NCBI GenBank assembly: GCA_017992765.1
Contig: JAGOOA010000001.1
Span: forward strand, 64,472-128,471
Source: Syntrophorhabdaceae bacterium
Lineage (GTDB): Bacteria > Desulfobacterota > Syntrophorhabdia > Syntrophorhabdales > Syntrophorhabdaceae
Length of the DNA stretch: 64,000 nt
Direction: 5' to 3'
The notes under the pieces are model-generated. The model saw only the letters and a program-made list of their open reading frames with translations, made no database searches and was not told where the DNA came from. How positions within the stretch are numbered: position 1 is the first letter of the stretch; every line of letters starts with the position of its first letter. Made by a program: the position numbers and the translations under genes. Positions 7,707-16,408 of this stretch are shown in pieces.

Positions 7707-9230
7707 ATGAAGATAACCTCTTCCAGGATCTCGCAGCTTATCTTTCTGGCCATATTTATCATTCTCTTTGCCAACACCGAGTACCGGGGAAAGGATGAGA
7801 TCTCTGCCGCGATCAACAGCTTCTTCAGGGCAAACCCTCTCGTAGTGATCAGCTACATCTTTGCCGTCAAGGCGGTGACCATACTTTTGATACCGGGGAT
7901 CATGATGATCCTCGCTTCGGCCATCCTCGGAAGGTTCTTCTGCGGATGGATCTGTCCCCTCGGCACGATCATCGATCTCACAACCGGCACAATACGCAAA
8001 TCGGTCCCTCTAAAATTCCTTAAGGGCCGGTTCAAATATTACCTCCTCTTCACGCTCCTCGCCGCTGCCCTCTTCAACGTCAATATCGCGGGGGTCTTTG
8101 ACCCCATTGCAATACTCGTCCGCGCACTTACATTTTTCCTCTATCCCCTTCTCGGGTACACTGTGAGGAACGGCTGGGCCGGACTATACTCGGCGCTCGG
8201 AGAAAAAAGGGATTATCTCGACCCCCTGTTCGCCTTCCTGCGCGACTACGTTTTGCCCTTCAGGGAGACATTCTACCCCCTTGCCTTCCTCTCGCTCATC
8301 TTTTTCATGGGGGTCCTCTTTCTCGAAAGGTACGAAAGGAGAAACTGGTGCAAGAACCTCTGTCCCCTCGGCACGCTGCTGGGCATCCTGGGGGGCCTTT
8401 CCCTATTCAAAAGGATCCCGGGGAAGCTCTGCGCCGACTGCGGCAAGTGCAAGGATATCTGCCCCACAGGCTTTGATGCGGACACGCTTCAAAAGAGCGA
8501 CTGCATCCTGTGCATGGACTGCAAGCTTCAATGCGCGTTCAAGCGCGTGAGGTTCCCTTTTAAGGGCATCCCCTCGCTGAAAAGAGAAGATGCGGCAGAC
8601 GGAAAGCCGGTCCTGGGGCGAAGGGTATTCATGGGCAGCCTGCTGTCAGGGTTCTTCCTGTCAAGGGCATTCGCCTTCCAGACACCGGGCAGGCACGAAC
8701 GGCTCCTGAGGCCCCCCGGCGTAAAAGACGAAAAGGATTTCCTTAAAAAATGCGTCCGGTGCGGCGAGTGCATCAAGGTCTGCCTCAGAAGCGCCCTCTA
8801 CCCGGACTATTTTAAGGCCGGCCTATACGGGGTCTTTATGCCCGTCATCATCCCCCGGCTGGGGTATTGCGAATACAACTGCAATCTCTGCGGGCAGGTA
8901 TGCCCCACGGGCGCCATCCCGAACCTCTCCCTTGAAAAAAAGAAGAAGAGCGTCATCGGGATAGCCGTTTTGGACAAAAACCATTGCCTCCCCTATGCCA
9001 AAAAGATCAACTGCATCGTCTGCGAGGAACATTGCCCCATACCTGAAAAGGCCATCCGATTTGAGGTGGTTGAAGAAAAGGACCACAACGGCAAGCCCGT
9101 CGTCCTTAAAAGGCCCTATATTGTCGAACAATTATGCAATGGCTGCGGCATCTGCGAGAACAAATGCCCCCTTGAAGGGAAGTCCGCCATTGAGGTCTTC
9201 GCCCAGGGAAAGCGCGCCACGAACGCATGA
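7707..9230 (+). CDS. Membrane-anchored polyferredoxin (NapH-like part fused to NapG-like part)
   Basis: A 507-residue protein. Residues 1-240 contain several membrane segments plus two CxxxCP motifs (CGWICPLGT near 77, CKNLCPLGT near 214), the NapH/YccM pattern. Residues about 242-290 hold CADCGKCKDICP and CILCMDCKLQC clusters. A second export-like stretch (RRVFMGSLLSGFFLSRAFA, about 304-322) opens a NapG/MauM-like half with CVRCGECIKVC, CNLCGQVCP, CIVCEEHCP and CNGCGICENKCP. The total is enough cysteines for about six 4Fe-4S clusters. This looks like a fusion of two subunits that are separate in nap operons. It follows the DUF362 gene, and the pair probably passes electrons between quinol or cytoplasm and a periplasmic partner that is not in the window. 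Confidence 0.85.
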   Translation: MKITSSRISQLIFLAIFIILFANTEYRGKDEISAAINSFFRANPLVVISYIFAVKAVTILLIPGIMMILASAILGRFFCGWICPLGTIIDLTTGTIRKSVPLKFLKGRFKYYLLFTLLAAALFNVNIAGVFDPIAILVRALTFFLYPLLGYTVRNGWAGLYSALGEKRDYLDPLFAFLRDYVLPFRETFYPLAFLSLIFFMGVLFLERYERRNWCKNLCPLGTLLGILGGLSLFKRIPGKLCADCGKCKDICPTGFDADTLQKSDCILCMDCKLQCAFKRVRFPFKGIPSLKREDAADGKPVLGRRVFMGSLLSGFFLSRAFAFQTPGRHERLLRPPGVKDEKDFLKKCVRCGECIKVCLRSALYPDYFKAGLYGVFMPVIIPRLGYCEYNCNLCGQVCPTGAIPNLSLEKKKKSVIGIAVLDKNHCLPYAKKINCIVCEEHCPIPEKAIRFEVVEEKDHNGKPVVLKRPYIVEQLCNGCGICENKCPLEGKSAIEVFAQGKRATNA

Positions 9231-9325
9231 TCTTTCATTCCTTGAACCCTTCAGCCTTTTTGTGATATATCAGTATGCATTGCATAACATGAACGCCAAA
9301 TGATAGCAATGAAGACATACGACCT

Positions 9326-12300
9326 ATGCCATTGAAAACAACAAAAAAGACCACAAAGCAGAGCCTCCAGGAGGCATTGAAAGAGAGCGAGGAGCGTCTT
9401 CAGTTAGCCCTCGAAGGAAGCAACGAGGGGGTATGGGACTGGAACGTGCAGACCGGCGAGGTGTTCTTCTCGAGGCGCTGGAAAGAGATGCTTGGCTATG
9501 AGGACCACGAGATCATGAACCATCTCGATGAATGGTCAAAACGTGTCCACCCGGACGATATGAACGGCGTCATGATCGAGATCGAAAAACATTTTTCAGG
9601 AAAAACCCCGTTCTATGTCTCTGAACACCGCGTACAATGCAAGGACGGGGCTTTCAAGTGGATACTCGACAGGGGAAAGGTCGTGTCCTGGACGAAGGAC
9701 GGCAAACCCCTGAGGATGGTGGGGACGCACGCCGACGTCACAGAACAGAAAAGGCTCCAGGAGGAACTGGACAACGAACGGAACAGGTTCCGGATCATTG
9801 CCGACAACGCGCCCTTTGGGATGATCATGATCGACAGCAACAATGAATATACCTATGTGAACCCCAAATTCACAGAGCTCTTCGGCTATGACCTGAAAGA
9901 CATACCTAACGGCAGGACATGGTTCAGGAAGGCCTTTCCCGATACGCATTACAGGCGCAGCGTTATAAAGACCTGGATCGATGATTTCTCAGAATTTAGA
10001 ATGGGGGAATGCGATACAAGGACATTCACTGCGCGGTGCAAGGACGGCAAAGAGAAGATCATAGAGTTCACGTCCGTCCGCGTTGAATCCGGCAAGTTCA
10101 TCATTACCTGCATGGACATTACAGGCAGGGTGCACGCCGAGAAGGCCTTAAGCGCCTCAGAATTAAGGCTCCGCGCTGTTATTGAGAGCGCCCAGGATAC
10201 CATCTTCATAAAAGACAGGAACCTGAGATATATCGTGGCAAATCCTGCCATGTCAGTTGTTTTCGGGACACCTCATGAAGAGATCATAGGAAAGGACAGT
10301 GAAGCGCTCTTCGGCAAGGAAGCTGCCGCCCACTCAATCCCGATCGACAAAAGAGTGCTCGCAGGAGAAACCATAGAAGAAGAACGGTTGAAGCCTGTGA
10401 GAGGGGTCGTGCATTCTTTTCACACCATCAAGGTTCCCCTCCGGAACGAGAAGGGGGAGATAATCGGCCTCTGCGGCATTGCCCGCGATATTACGGACAG
10501 AAAACGCGCCGAAGAGGCGCTGAAGGAGAGCGAGGAAAAATACCGCAACATCTTTGAGAATACTATGGTCGGCATCTTTCAGAGCACGCCTTCCGGGCAG
10601 TATATCAATGTAAATCCGGCCCATGCAAAAATGCTTGGTTTTGAAACGCCCGAAGAGATGATGCGCAGCATCACCAACATCGGGCAGCAGCTCTATGTGA
10701 ACCCCAAAGATCGCGTCCGGTTCGGGGAACTTCTCAAAAAACACAACATTGTCTGGAATTATGAGACGCAATTTTACCGTAAGGACAGGAGCGTGATCTG
10801 GGCCTCGATGAACGCGAGGGCAATTCGCGACGACAGCGGAAAGGTCATCTATTATGACGGGTTCGTTAACGACATCACCGAGCGGAGGAAGATCGCGCAA
10901 GACCTTAAGGAGAGCGAGGAACGGTACCGCATAGCCATCGAGCACTCGAACGACGGGGTCACTATCATCCATGAGCTCGTTCATGTCTATGTGAACAAAA
11001 AATATGCAGAGATATACGGCTACGACAGCCCCGGCGAGATCATCGGGCGGCCCCTTCAATTCGCCATTCACCCGGACGACCGGGCGATGGTAACGCGCAA
11101 TGCGACCATCAGGCAGCAGGGGGGCTACGCGCCTTCACGGTACGAATTGAGGGGCATTAAAAAGGATGGAGCGCTGATCTATGTAGAGGCATCATCCACG
11201 GCGATCACCTATCAGGGGAAAAGGTCTCTTCTTGTCTACCTCCGCGATGTGACCGACAGGAAAAACGTCGAGGAGTCCCTCCGAAAAAGCGAGGAAAAAT
11301 ACAGGAATATATTCGAGAATACCATGGTCGGGATCTTTCAGAGCATACCGGCCGGGAGATACATCAATGTCAATCCGGCATTGGCAAAAATACACGGTTT
11401 TGATTCCCCCGAAGACATGATCCTCGGCATCACCAACATCGGGCAACAGCTCTATGTAAAACCTGAAGACCGCGTCAGATATATGGAACTTCTTGAAAAA
11501 AACGACATGATACGCGGTTATGAAGCCCAGCTCTATCGTAAAGATCATAGCATTGTCTGGATTGCAATGAACGTGAGGGCAATACGTGACGAAAATGGTG
11601 CAATCATTTACTATGAGGGATTCGTCGAGGATATTACGGCGCGGAAGCAGGGCGAAGAAGAAAAGGCAAGGCTCCAGGCGCAGTTCGTCCAGGCGCAGAA
11701 GATGGAGGCCATAGGAACGCTGGCCGGCGGAATCGCCCACGACTTCAATAACCTGCTCATGGGCATCCAGGGATATGCGTCTCTCATGCTCTACAACATG
11801 GAGATCAACCACCCGAACTATGAGAAGCTGAAAAGCATAGAAGAGATGGTAAGGAGCGGCGCCGACCTCACAAAGCAACTTCTCGGCTTCGCGCGGGGAG
11901 GGAAATACACGGTGAAGCCGGCCGATCTCAACGAGATGGTCAAAAAAACCGCCGTCATGTTCGGACGTACAAAAAAAGAGATCACCATTCACAAAAAGTT
12001 TGCTGAAGACCTTTATACCGTCGAAGTAGACCAGGGACAGTTCGAGCAGGTCCTGCTCAACCTTTATGTCAACGCATGGCAGGCCATGCCTGCAGGGGGA
12101 ACCATCTATATCGAAACGGCAAATACCACCCTTGATGAAACCTTTTCAAGGTCCTATGCGATCAAACCCGGGAGATACGCAAGGATATCAATAACCGATA
12201 CCGGCATCGGCATGGATGAAAAGACAAAGAGCAGGATATTCGAACCCTTTTTTACAACGAAGGAAATGGGCAGGGGCACCGGTCTCGGCCTTGCCTCTGC

Positions 12301-12808
12301 ATACGGGATCGTAAAGAACCATCAAGGCATCATCGACGTTATCAGCGAGAAAGGAGGGGGGAGCACGTTCATCATTTATCTGCCTGCATCCGGGAAACAG
12401 GCATCGAAGGAACAGAAGGCTGCAGGAAAGATCGTCCGGGGCAAGGAAACGATCCTCGTCGTCGACGACGAGGAGACCGTTTTGCGGGTCAGCGGCGAAC
12501 TCCTCACCATCCTCGGCTATAAAGTGATCTCCGCACAAAGCGGAAAAGAGGCGCTTGATATATACGGAAAACACCGCAGCGGGATCGATCTCGTCATCCT
12601 TGATATGATCATGCCCGACATGGGAGGCGGAGAGGCCTTTCGTCTATTAAAGGCAATAAGCCCCGGTGTCAGGGTGATCCTATCCAGCGGATACAGCATG
12701 GACGACCAGACAAAGAAGATCTTCGACCAGGGCTGCAAGGCGTTCCTCCAAAAGCCTTTCAACATAGACGAGCTTTCCCAAAAGATACGCCACGCACTGG
12801 AAGCGTAA
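9326..12808 (+). CDS. Six-PAS hybrid sensor histidine kinase with C-terminal receiver
   Basis: Soluble-looking 1160-residue signalling protein without membrane segments. Six PAS/PAC units run through about 14-777, each opening with a SEERL/SEEKYR-type linker. Units four and six are close paralogues (both start YRNIFENTMVGIFQS). A dimerisation/phosphoacceptor domain follows with H in GGIAHDFNN near 804. The ATPase has an N-box (LLNLYVNAWQAM), ITDTGIGM and GTGLGLA. The receiver is at about 1037-1158, with the acidic pair in VVDDEE, the phosphoacceptor D in VILDMIMPD and a K in LQKPFN. No output regulator or DNA-binding protein is adjacent, so its partner is unknown. The AHDFNN H-box places it in the large group of cytosolic hybrid kinases common in Desulfobacterota. 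Confidence 0.93.
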   Translation: MPLKTTKKTTKQSLQEALKESEERLQLALEGSNEGVWDWNVQTGEVFFSRRWKEMLGYEDHEIMNHLDEWSKRVHPDDMNGVMIEIEKHFSGKTPFYVSEHRVQCKDGAFKWILDRGKVVSWTKDGKPLRMVGTHADVTEQKRLQEELDNERNRFRIIADNAPFGMIMIDSNNEYTYVNPKFTELFGYDLKDIPNGRTWFRKAFPDTHYRRSVIKTWIDDFSEFRMGECDTRTFTARCKDGKEKIIEFTSVRVESGKFIITCMDITGRVHAEKALSASELRLRAVIESAQDTIFIKDRNLRYIVANPAMSVVFGTPHEEIIGKDSEALFGKEAAAHSIPIDKRVLAGETIEEERLKPVRGVVHSFHTIKVPLRNEKGEIIGLCGIARDITDRKRAEEALKESEEKYRNIFENTMVGIFQSTPSGQYINVNPAHAKMLGFETPEEMMRSITNIGQQLYVNPKDRVRFGELLKKHNIVWNYETQFYRKDRSVIWASMNARAIRDDSGKVIYYDGFVNDITERRKIAQDLKESEERYRIAIEHSNDGVTIIHELVHVYVNKKYAEIYGYDSPGEIIGRPLQFAIHPDDRAMVTRNATIRQQGGYAPSRYELRGIKKDGALIYVEASSTAITYQGKRSLLVYLRDVTDRKNVEESLRKSEEKYRNIFENTMVGIFQSIPAGRYINVNPALAKIHGFDSPEDMILGITNIGQQLYVKPEDRVRYMELLEKNDMIRGYEAQLYRKDHSIVWIAMNVRAIRDENGAIIYYEGFVEDITARKQGEEEKARLQAQFVQAQKMEAIGTLAGGIAHDFNNLLMGIQGYASLMLYNMEINHPNYEKLKSIEEMVRSGADLTKQLLGFARGGKYTVKPADLNEMVKKTAVMFGRTKKEITIHKKFAEDLYTVEVDQGQFEQVLLNLYVNAWQAMPAGGTIYIETANTTLDETFSRSYAIKPGRYARISITDTGIGMDEKTKSRIFEPFFTTKEMGRGTGLGLASAYGIVKNHQGIIDVISEKGGGSTFIIYLPASGKQASKEQKAAGKIVRGKETILVVDDEETVLRVSGELLTILGYKVISAQSGKEALDIYGKHRSGIDLVILDMIMPDMGGGEAFRLLKAISPGVRVILSSGYSMDDQTKKIFDQGCKAFLQKPFNIDELSQKIRHALEA

Positions 12809-12817
12809 TAAACAGAT

Positions 12818-12892
12818 AGCTGTCAGCAGTCAGCACACAGCCGTTAGCTGAGACAAAAAAGGCTTTAGGCTGATAGCTGAAAGCTGATAGCT
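12818..12892. repeat. 75-bp hairpin repeat element, copy 1
   Basis: It begins AGCTGTCAGCAGTCAGCACA and ends GCTGATAGCT, so the ends are near-complementary, with a central A-rich GACAAAAAAGGCTTT block. Copies of the same 75-bp length lie at 19215-19289 and 60096-60170. It is followed at about 12905-12942 by a run of ACCTTTTACCTTTTACCTTT-type words, whose complement appears at about 19183-19210. Confidence 0.65.
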
Positions 12893-12958
12893 GTCGGCTT
12901 CCCGTTTTTCACCTTTTACCTTTTACCTTTCACCTTTCACTGCCTTTATAGTATATCC

Positions 12959-12985
12959 TTGAAACTTCCCTCTGTAACTTATAAT
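12959..12985 (+). promoter_or_regulatory. Candidate sigma70-type promoter for the membrane spermidine-synthase-like gene
   Basis: TTGAAA at 12959-12964 and a perfect TATAAT at 12980-12985 with a short 15-bp spacer. A transcript start would fall near 12992, just before the ATG at 13001. This argues against the longer reading frame that begins with the TTG at 12959. Confidence 0.4.
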
Positions 12986-13000
12986 GTATACTTATCGAGC

Positions 13001-15265
13001 ATGAAACGATCTTCCTGTCTCATAACGGTATTGCTGATCGTCGGTTTCAGCGGCATCGTTGCGCAGACGATCCTGCTTCGGGAACTGCTCATCATCTTTT
13101 CCGGCAACGAACTTTCCATCGGGGTCATCATTGGCTCGTGGGTCATCTGGGAAGCGGCAGGCGCGTATCTCGGCGGACGCCGGAAGGGCAGCTACCGGAA
13201 CAGCCTCAACCTCTTCCTTGCCTCCATGATCCTCTTTTCGTTCTTTTTTACGGCAACCATTTACGGCATACGCATTGCCAAGGTACTTGCGGGAATACCG
13301 CCGGAAATGGGCGCCGGCATTATACCGATCCTTTACATGTCATCTTCCATCCTTCTGCCTGCTGGCCTTCTCCACGGCTTCGTATTCACGCTCATGTGCA
13401 CGATACACGACCAGGCAACGGGTGAAGGCCCCTCATCGATCGGCAAGGTCTATTTCTATGAGATGCTGGGAACGGTTCTGGGCGGGGCCTGCGTCAATTA
13501 TCTCTTCATCCCTTATCTTCAGTCATTCCAGATCGCCCTGTCAATGGCGGCCCTGAATGGAGTCGCATGCCTTTTCATCGCCCTTCCTTTTTTCGAACGA
13601 AAAAGGGCGCTGCAGATAACGGCAGGCCTTCTGTCCGCCATAATTCCCTCTGCGATGCTCATCCTGGGCAGCGCCGATACAATGCACCGGGGTGCCATAA
13701 GCCGCCAGTGGCAGGGCAAGAACGTTGTCTATTATGCAAACTCTCTTTATCAGAATATAGTCGTTATTCAGAGCGACGGCCAGTATACCTTTTTCTCCGA
13801 CGGGGTACCGCTTATCACGACACCGGTACCGGATATTGCCTTTGTCGAGGAGTTCGTCCATTTCCCCATGCTGCACCATCAATCCCCGGAAAACATCCTT
13901 GTCATCCACGGCGGGGCAGGCGGCGTGGTCAATGAAATACTGAAGTACCCGACGGTAAAGCGGGTCGATTATATAGAAACCGACCCCCTGTTTCTGAAAA
14001 CGATAAAAAGATTTCCAACGGATATCACGCAGAGAGAGTTCGACAACCCCCTGGTCCATTTACACTATATAGACGGCAGGATCTTTGTAAAAGAAAGGAA
14101 GGCGGAATACGATGTCATTCTGCTCGGCCTGCCTCCCCCTTCCACGCTCCGCGCAAACAGGTTCTTTACGCAGGAATTTTTTGACTCTGTAAAAGGCGTC
14201 CTGAAAGAAAAGGGGATATTCGCCCTCACTGTGGCCGGTTCGTTTACGTACTACAGCAAAGAGCTTAAAGACCTGAACGGCTGCATCCTGAACACCCTCT
14301 CCAGGGTTTTCCCGAACATCTTCGTCATCCCGGGGGATACAAACCTCGTCCTCGCCTCGCCTTCAGGGGACATCTTTCACGGCTCGCCGTCTGCCCTTCA
14401 CGGCAGGATCGTGCGCTTCGGCATCACAACCAACCTCATCTCCCTTCCTCACCTTACCTACCGCCTCGACGAGGACAGGAGGAGCTGGTTCATGTCCTCC
14501 GTAAAGGCCCCGGATGTGCCGGCGAACAAGGACCTTGCCCCGGAAGGGCTTTTTCTCAACATCCTGTACCAGAACATCCTCTTCACCCCTTCGCTGAAGA
14601 AACCGCTAAACTTTTTAAGGGGCATCGACCTTCCCGCCGCAGCAATATCCGTGGCCGCCCTCTTCTTTTTTCTCTTCTTCCTGACGCGATCTTACAAAAG
14701 ATTTGTCATCCCTTTCGCAATAGGCACTACCGGCTTTACAGCCATGATCTTTGAGCTGATCCTTTTGTTCGGTTTCCAGATATTTTACGGGTATATCTTC
14801 TACGAGGTCGGCATTCTCATCACCGCGTTCCTTGGCGGCATGGCTGCGGGGGCCATAGCAATGACCACCCGCTTAAAAAACATGAAAGACCACGCCAGGG
14901 CGCTCATGTTTATCGAGTCAGGCATGATCCTTCTTGCCGTCCTCCTTCTCCTTGTCTTTTCTTTGCTCAAGGTAAGCTCCCTCTACGGTCCGGCGCTCAT
15001 GCACCTTCTCTTTATCGTCCTCCTTTTCATATCGGGCGTTGCTGCCGGCGCAGAATTCCCTCTCGCAAATGCGCTGTACCTTGAAAACAATACCGTAGGC
15101 AGAACGGTCGGTATTATCTATGGCGCCGACCTTCTCGGCGGATGGATCGGGGGAATAGCCGGCGGTTTTATTCTCCTCCCCATCCTCGGCTTGCTGCAAG
15201 GCTGTATCCTCATTGCCATGCTGAAGGCGGCCAGCCTTCTCTTGTTGATTTGCCGGAGAAAATAG
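13001..15265 (+). CDS. Membrane-embedded spermidine-synthase-like (SpeE fold) protein
   Basis: A 754-residue protein with three parts: an N-terminal block of about six membrane helices (residues 7-225), a soluble Rossmann methyltransferase/spermidine-synthase fold (about 235-520), and a C-terminal block of about six helices (545-750). The nucleoside-binding loop is VIHGGAGGVV near 300, and the acidic end of the next strand is YIETDP. At the place where true spermidine synthases have the catalytic aspartate (YDVIIxDxxDP) this protein has YDVILLGLPPPST, so polyamine synthesis is doubtful. Such membrane-flanked SpeE proteins are common in anaerobes and uncharacterised. It is followed at 30 bp by the radical SAM gene. 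The start at 13001 is preferred over the upstream TTG. Confidence 0.8.
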   Translation: MKRSSCLITVLLIVGFSGIVAQTILLRELLIIFSGNELSIGVIIGSWVIWEAAGAYLGGRRKGSYRNSLNLFLASMILFSFFFTATIYGIRIAKVLAGIPPEMGAGIIPILYMSSSILLPAGLLHGFVFTLMCTIHDQATGEGPSSIGKVYFYEMLGTVLGGACVNYLFIPYLQSFQIALSMAALNGVACLFIALPFFERKRALQITAGLLSAIIPSAMLILGSADTMHRGAISRQWQGKNVVYYANSLYQNIVVIQSDGQYTFFSDGVPLITTPVPDIAFVEEFVHFPMLHHQSPENILVIHGGAGGVVNEILKYPTVKRVDYIETDPLFLKTIKRFPTDITQREFDNPLVHLHYIDGRIFVKERKAEYDVILLGLPPPSTLRANRFFTQEFFDSVKGVLKEKGIFALTVAGSFTYYSKELKDLNGCILNTLSRVFPNIFVIPGDTNLVLASPSGDIFHGSPSALHGRIVRFGITTNLISLPHLTYRLDEDRRSWFMSSVKAPDVPANKDLAPEGLFLNILYQNILFTPSLKKPLNFLRGIDLPAAAISVAALFFFLFFLTRSYKRFVIPFAIGTTGFTAMIFELILLFGFQIFYGYIFYEVGILITAFLGGMAAGAIAMTTRLKNMKDHARALMFIESGMILLAVLLLLVFSLLKVSSLYGPALMHLLFIVLLFISGVAAGAEFPLANALYLENNTVGRTVGIIYGADLLGGWIGGIAGGFILLPILGLLQGCILIAMLKAASLLLLICRRK

Positions 15266-15271
15266 TATAAT
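15243..15271 (+). promoter_or_regulatory. Candidate internal promoter before the AmmeMemoRadiSam genes
   Basis: TTGTTG at 15243-15248, a 17-bp spacer and a perfect TATAAT at 15266-15271. They overlap the end of the preceding gene and lie 25 bp before the ATG at 15296. This would allow separate expression of the next two genes. Confidence 0.4.
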
Positions 15272-15295
15272 GAAAACTTCTATACGGTTTTATCT

Positions 15296-16408
15296 ATGCT
15301 TACGCGAAGAGATTTTATCAAAATAGCCTTCTTGGCTCCTGCCGCATTACAACTTGAGGCAAAAGAACTCGCCCTGAAAGACACCCCTTATCTGAAAGAG
15401 GCCCTCTACTACCGGGCTATCGATGCAAAAAAGGGTATGGTCGAATGCCGGCTGTGCCCGAGAGGCTGCATGATTTCCGAAGGGGAATGTGGCTTCTGCC
15501 GCGCGCGAAAAAATATAAAAGGGAAGCTCTTTTCCCTTGGCTACGCGCTGCCCTGCGCGGTTCACATAGACCCGATAGAAAAAAAACCATTCTTCAATGT
15601 CTATCCGAGGAGCTTAAGCTTCTCTGTCGCCAGCGCAGGCTGCAACCTGCGGTGCAGATTCTGTCAGAACTGGCAGATATCCCAGGCGTCCCCTGAGGAT
15701 ACCGCCAACCAGCCTCTACCTCCTGAAAGGCTCGTATCCCTCGCGCAACAGAACCGATGCAGGAGCATCGCCTACACATACACGGAGCCGACGAATTTCT
15801 TCGAATATATGCTGGACACCGCGAAGATAGCCTCCGGCAAAGGGATACTTAACGTATGCCACTCCAACGGATATATCAACCCGGAGCCCCTCAAGTCGCT
15901 CTGCAAGTACCTCGACGCGGCGAATATAGACCTCAAGGGATTCAGCAGGCCTTTTTACAACAGGCTCTGTGAGGCAGAGCTTGGGCCGGTCCTGGAAACG
16001 ATAAAGACCCTCAAAAGGTCAGGCGTCTGGGTGGAGATCACCAATCTCGTCATTCCGGGGCACAACGATGACGAAAAAACGATCGCAGATATGTGCCGGT
16101 GGATTTACCAGAACGCCGGGGCCGACGTCCCGATTCACTTCTCCCGCTTCTTCCCCATGTACAGGATGACCAGTATATCTCCGACGCCGGTAAGCACCCT
16201 CGAAAAGGCGCGCGACATAGCTTTGAAGGCGGGCCTTCAATTTGCCTATATAGGCAATGTTCCGGGCCACCCGGGTGAGAACACCTATTGTCCCGCATGC
16301 AAAAAAATGGTTATCCGAAGGTCAGGGTACAATATCCTGGAATACACGCTGAAAGGGGGCGCCTGCCCGGGCTGCGGGAAAAAGATAGGAGGGATATGGG
16401 CGGCATGA
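15296..16408 (+). CDS. amrS: AmmeMemoRadiSam system radical SAM enzyme (AmrS) with Tat-like N-terminus
   Basis: A 370-residue radical SAM protein of the family that always travels with AMMECR1 and MEMO1 domain proteins. The N-terminus TRRDFIKIAFLAPAAL looks like a twin-arginine signal, unusual for an enzyme whose cluster is built in the cytoplasm. Residues about 51-68 hold four cysteines (CRLCPRGC and CGFC), the SAM-cluster motif CNLRCRFC is near 116-123, and the C-terminus has two further zinc-type pairs (CPAC, CPGC). The reaction of this system is unknown. The stop overlaps the start of the next gene (ATGA). Sure of the family; export is inferred from the signal alone. Confidence 0.9.
   Translation: MLTRRDFIKIAFLAPAALQLEAKELALKDTPYLKEALYYRAIDAKKGMVECRLCPRGCMISEGECGFCRARKNIKGKLFSLGYALPCAVHIDPIEKKPFFNVYPRSLSFSVASAGCNLRCRFCQNWQISQASPEDTANQPLPPERLVSLAQQNRCRSIAYTYTEPTNFFEYMLDTAKIASGKGILNVCHSNGYINPEPLKSLCKYLDAANIDLKGFSRPFYNRLCEAELGPVLETIKTLKRSGVWVEITNLVIPGHNDDEKTIADMCRWIYQNAGADVPIHFSRFFPMYRMTSISPTPVSTLEKARDIALKAGLQFAYIGNVPGHPGENTYCPACKKMVIRRSGYNILEYTLKGGACPGCGKKIGGIWAA

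Noticed and set aside
16288..16404. Longer start for the MEMO-AMMECR1 fusion
   Set aside because: It overlaps the conserved zinc-type end of the radical SAM gene in another frame. The ATGA overlap at 16405 is the natural start.
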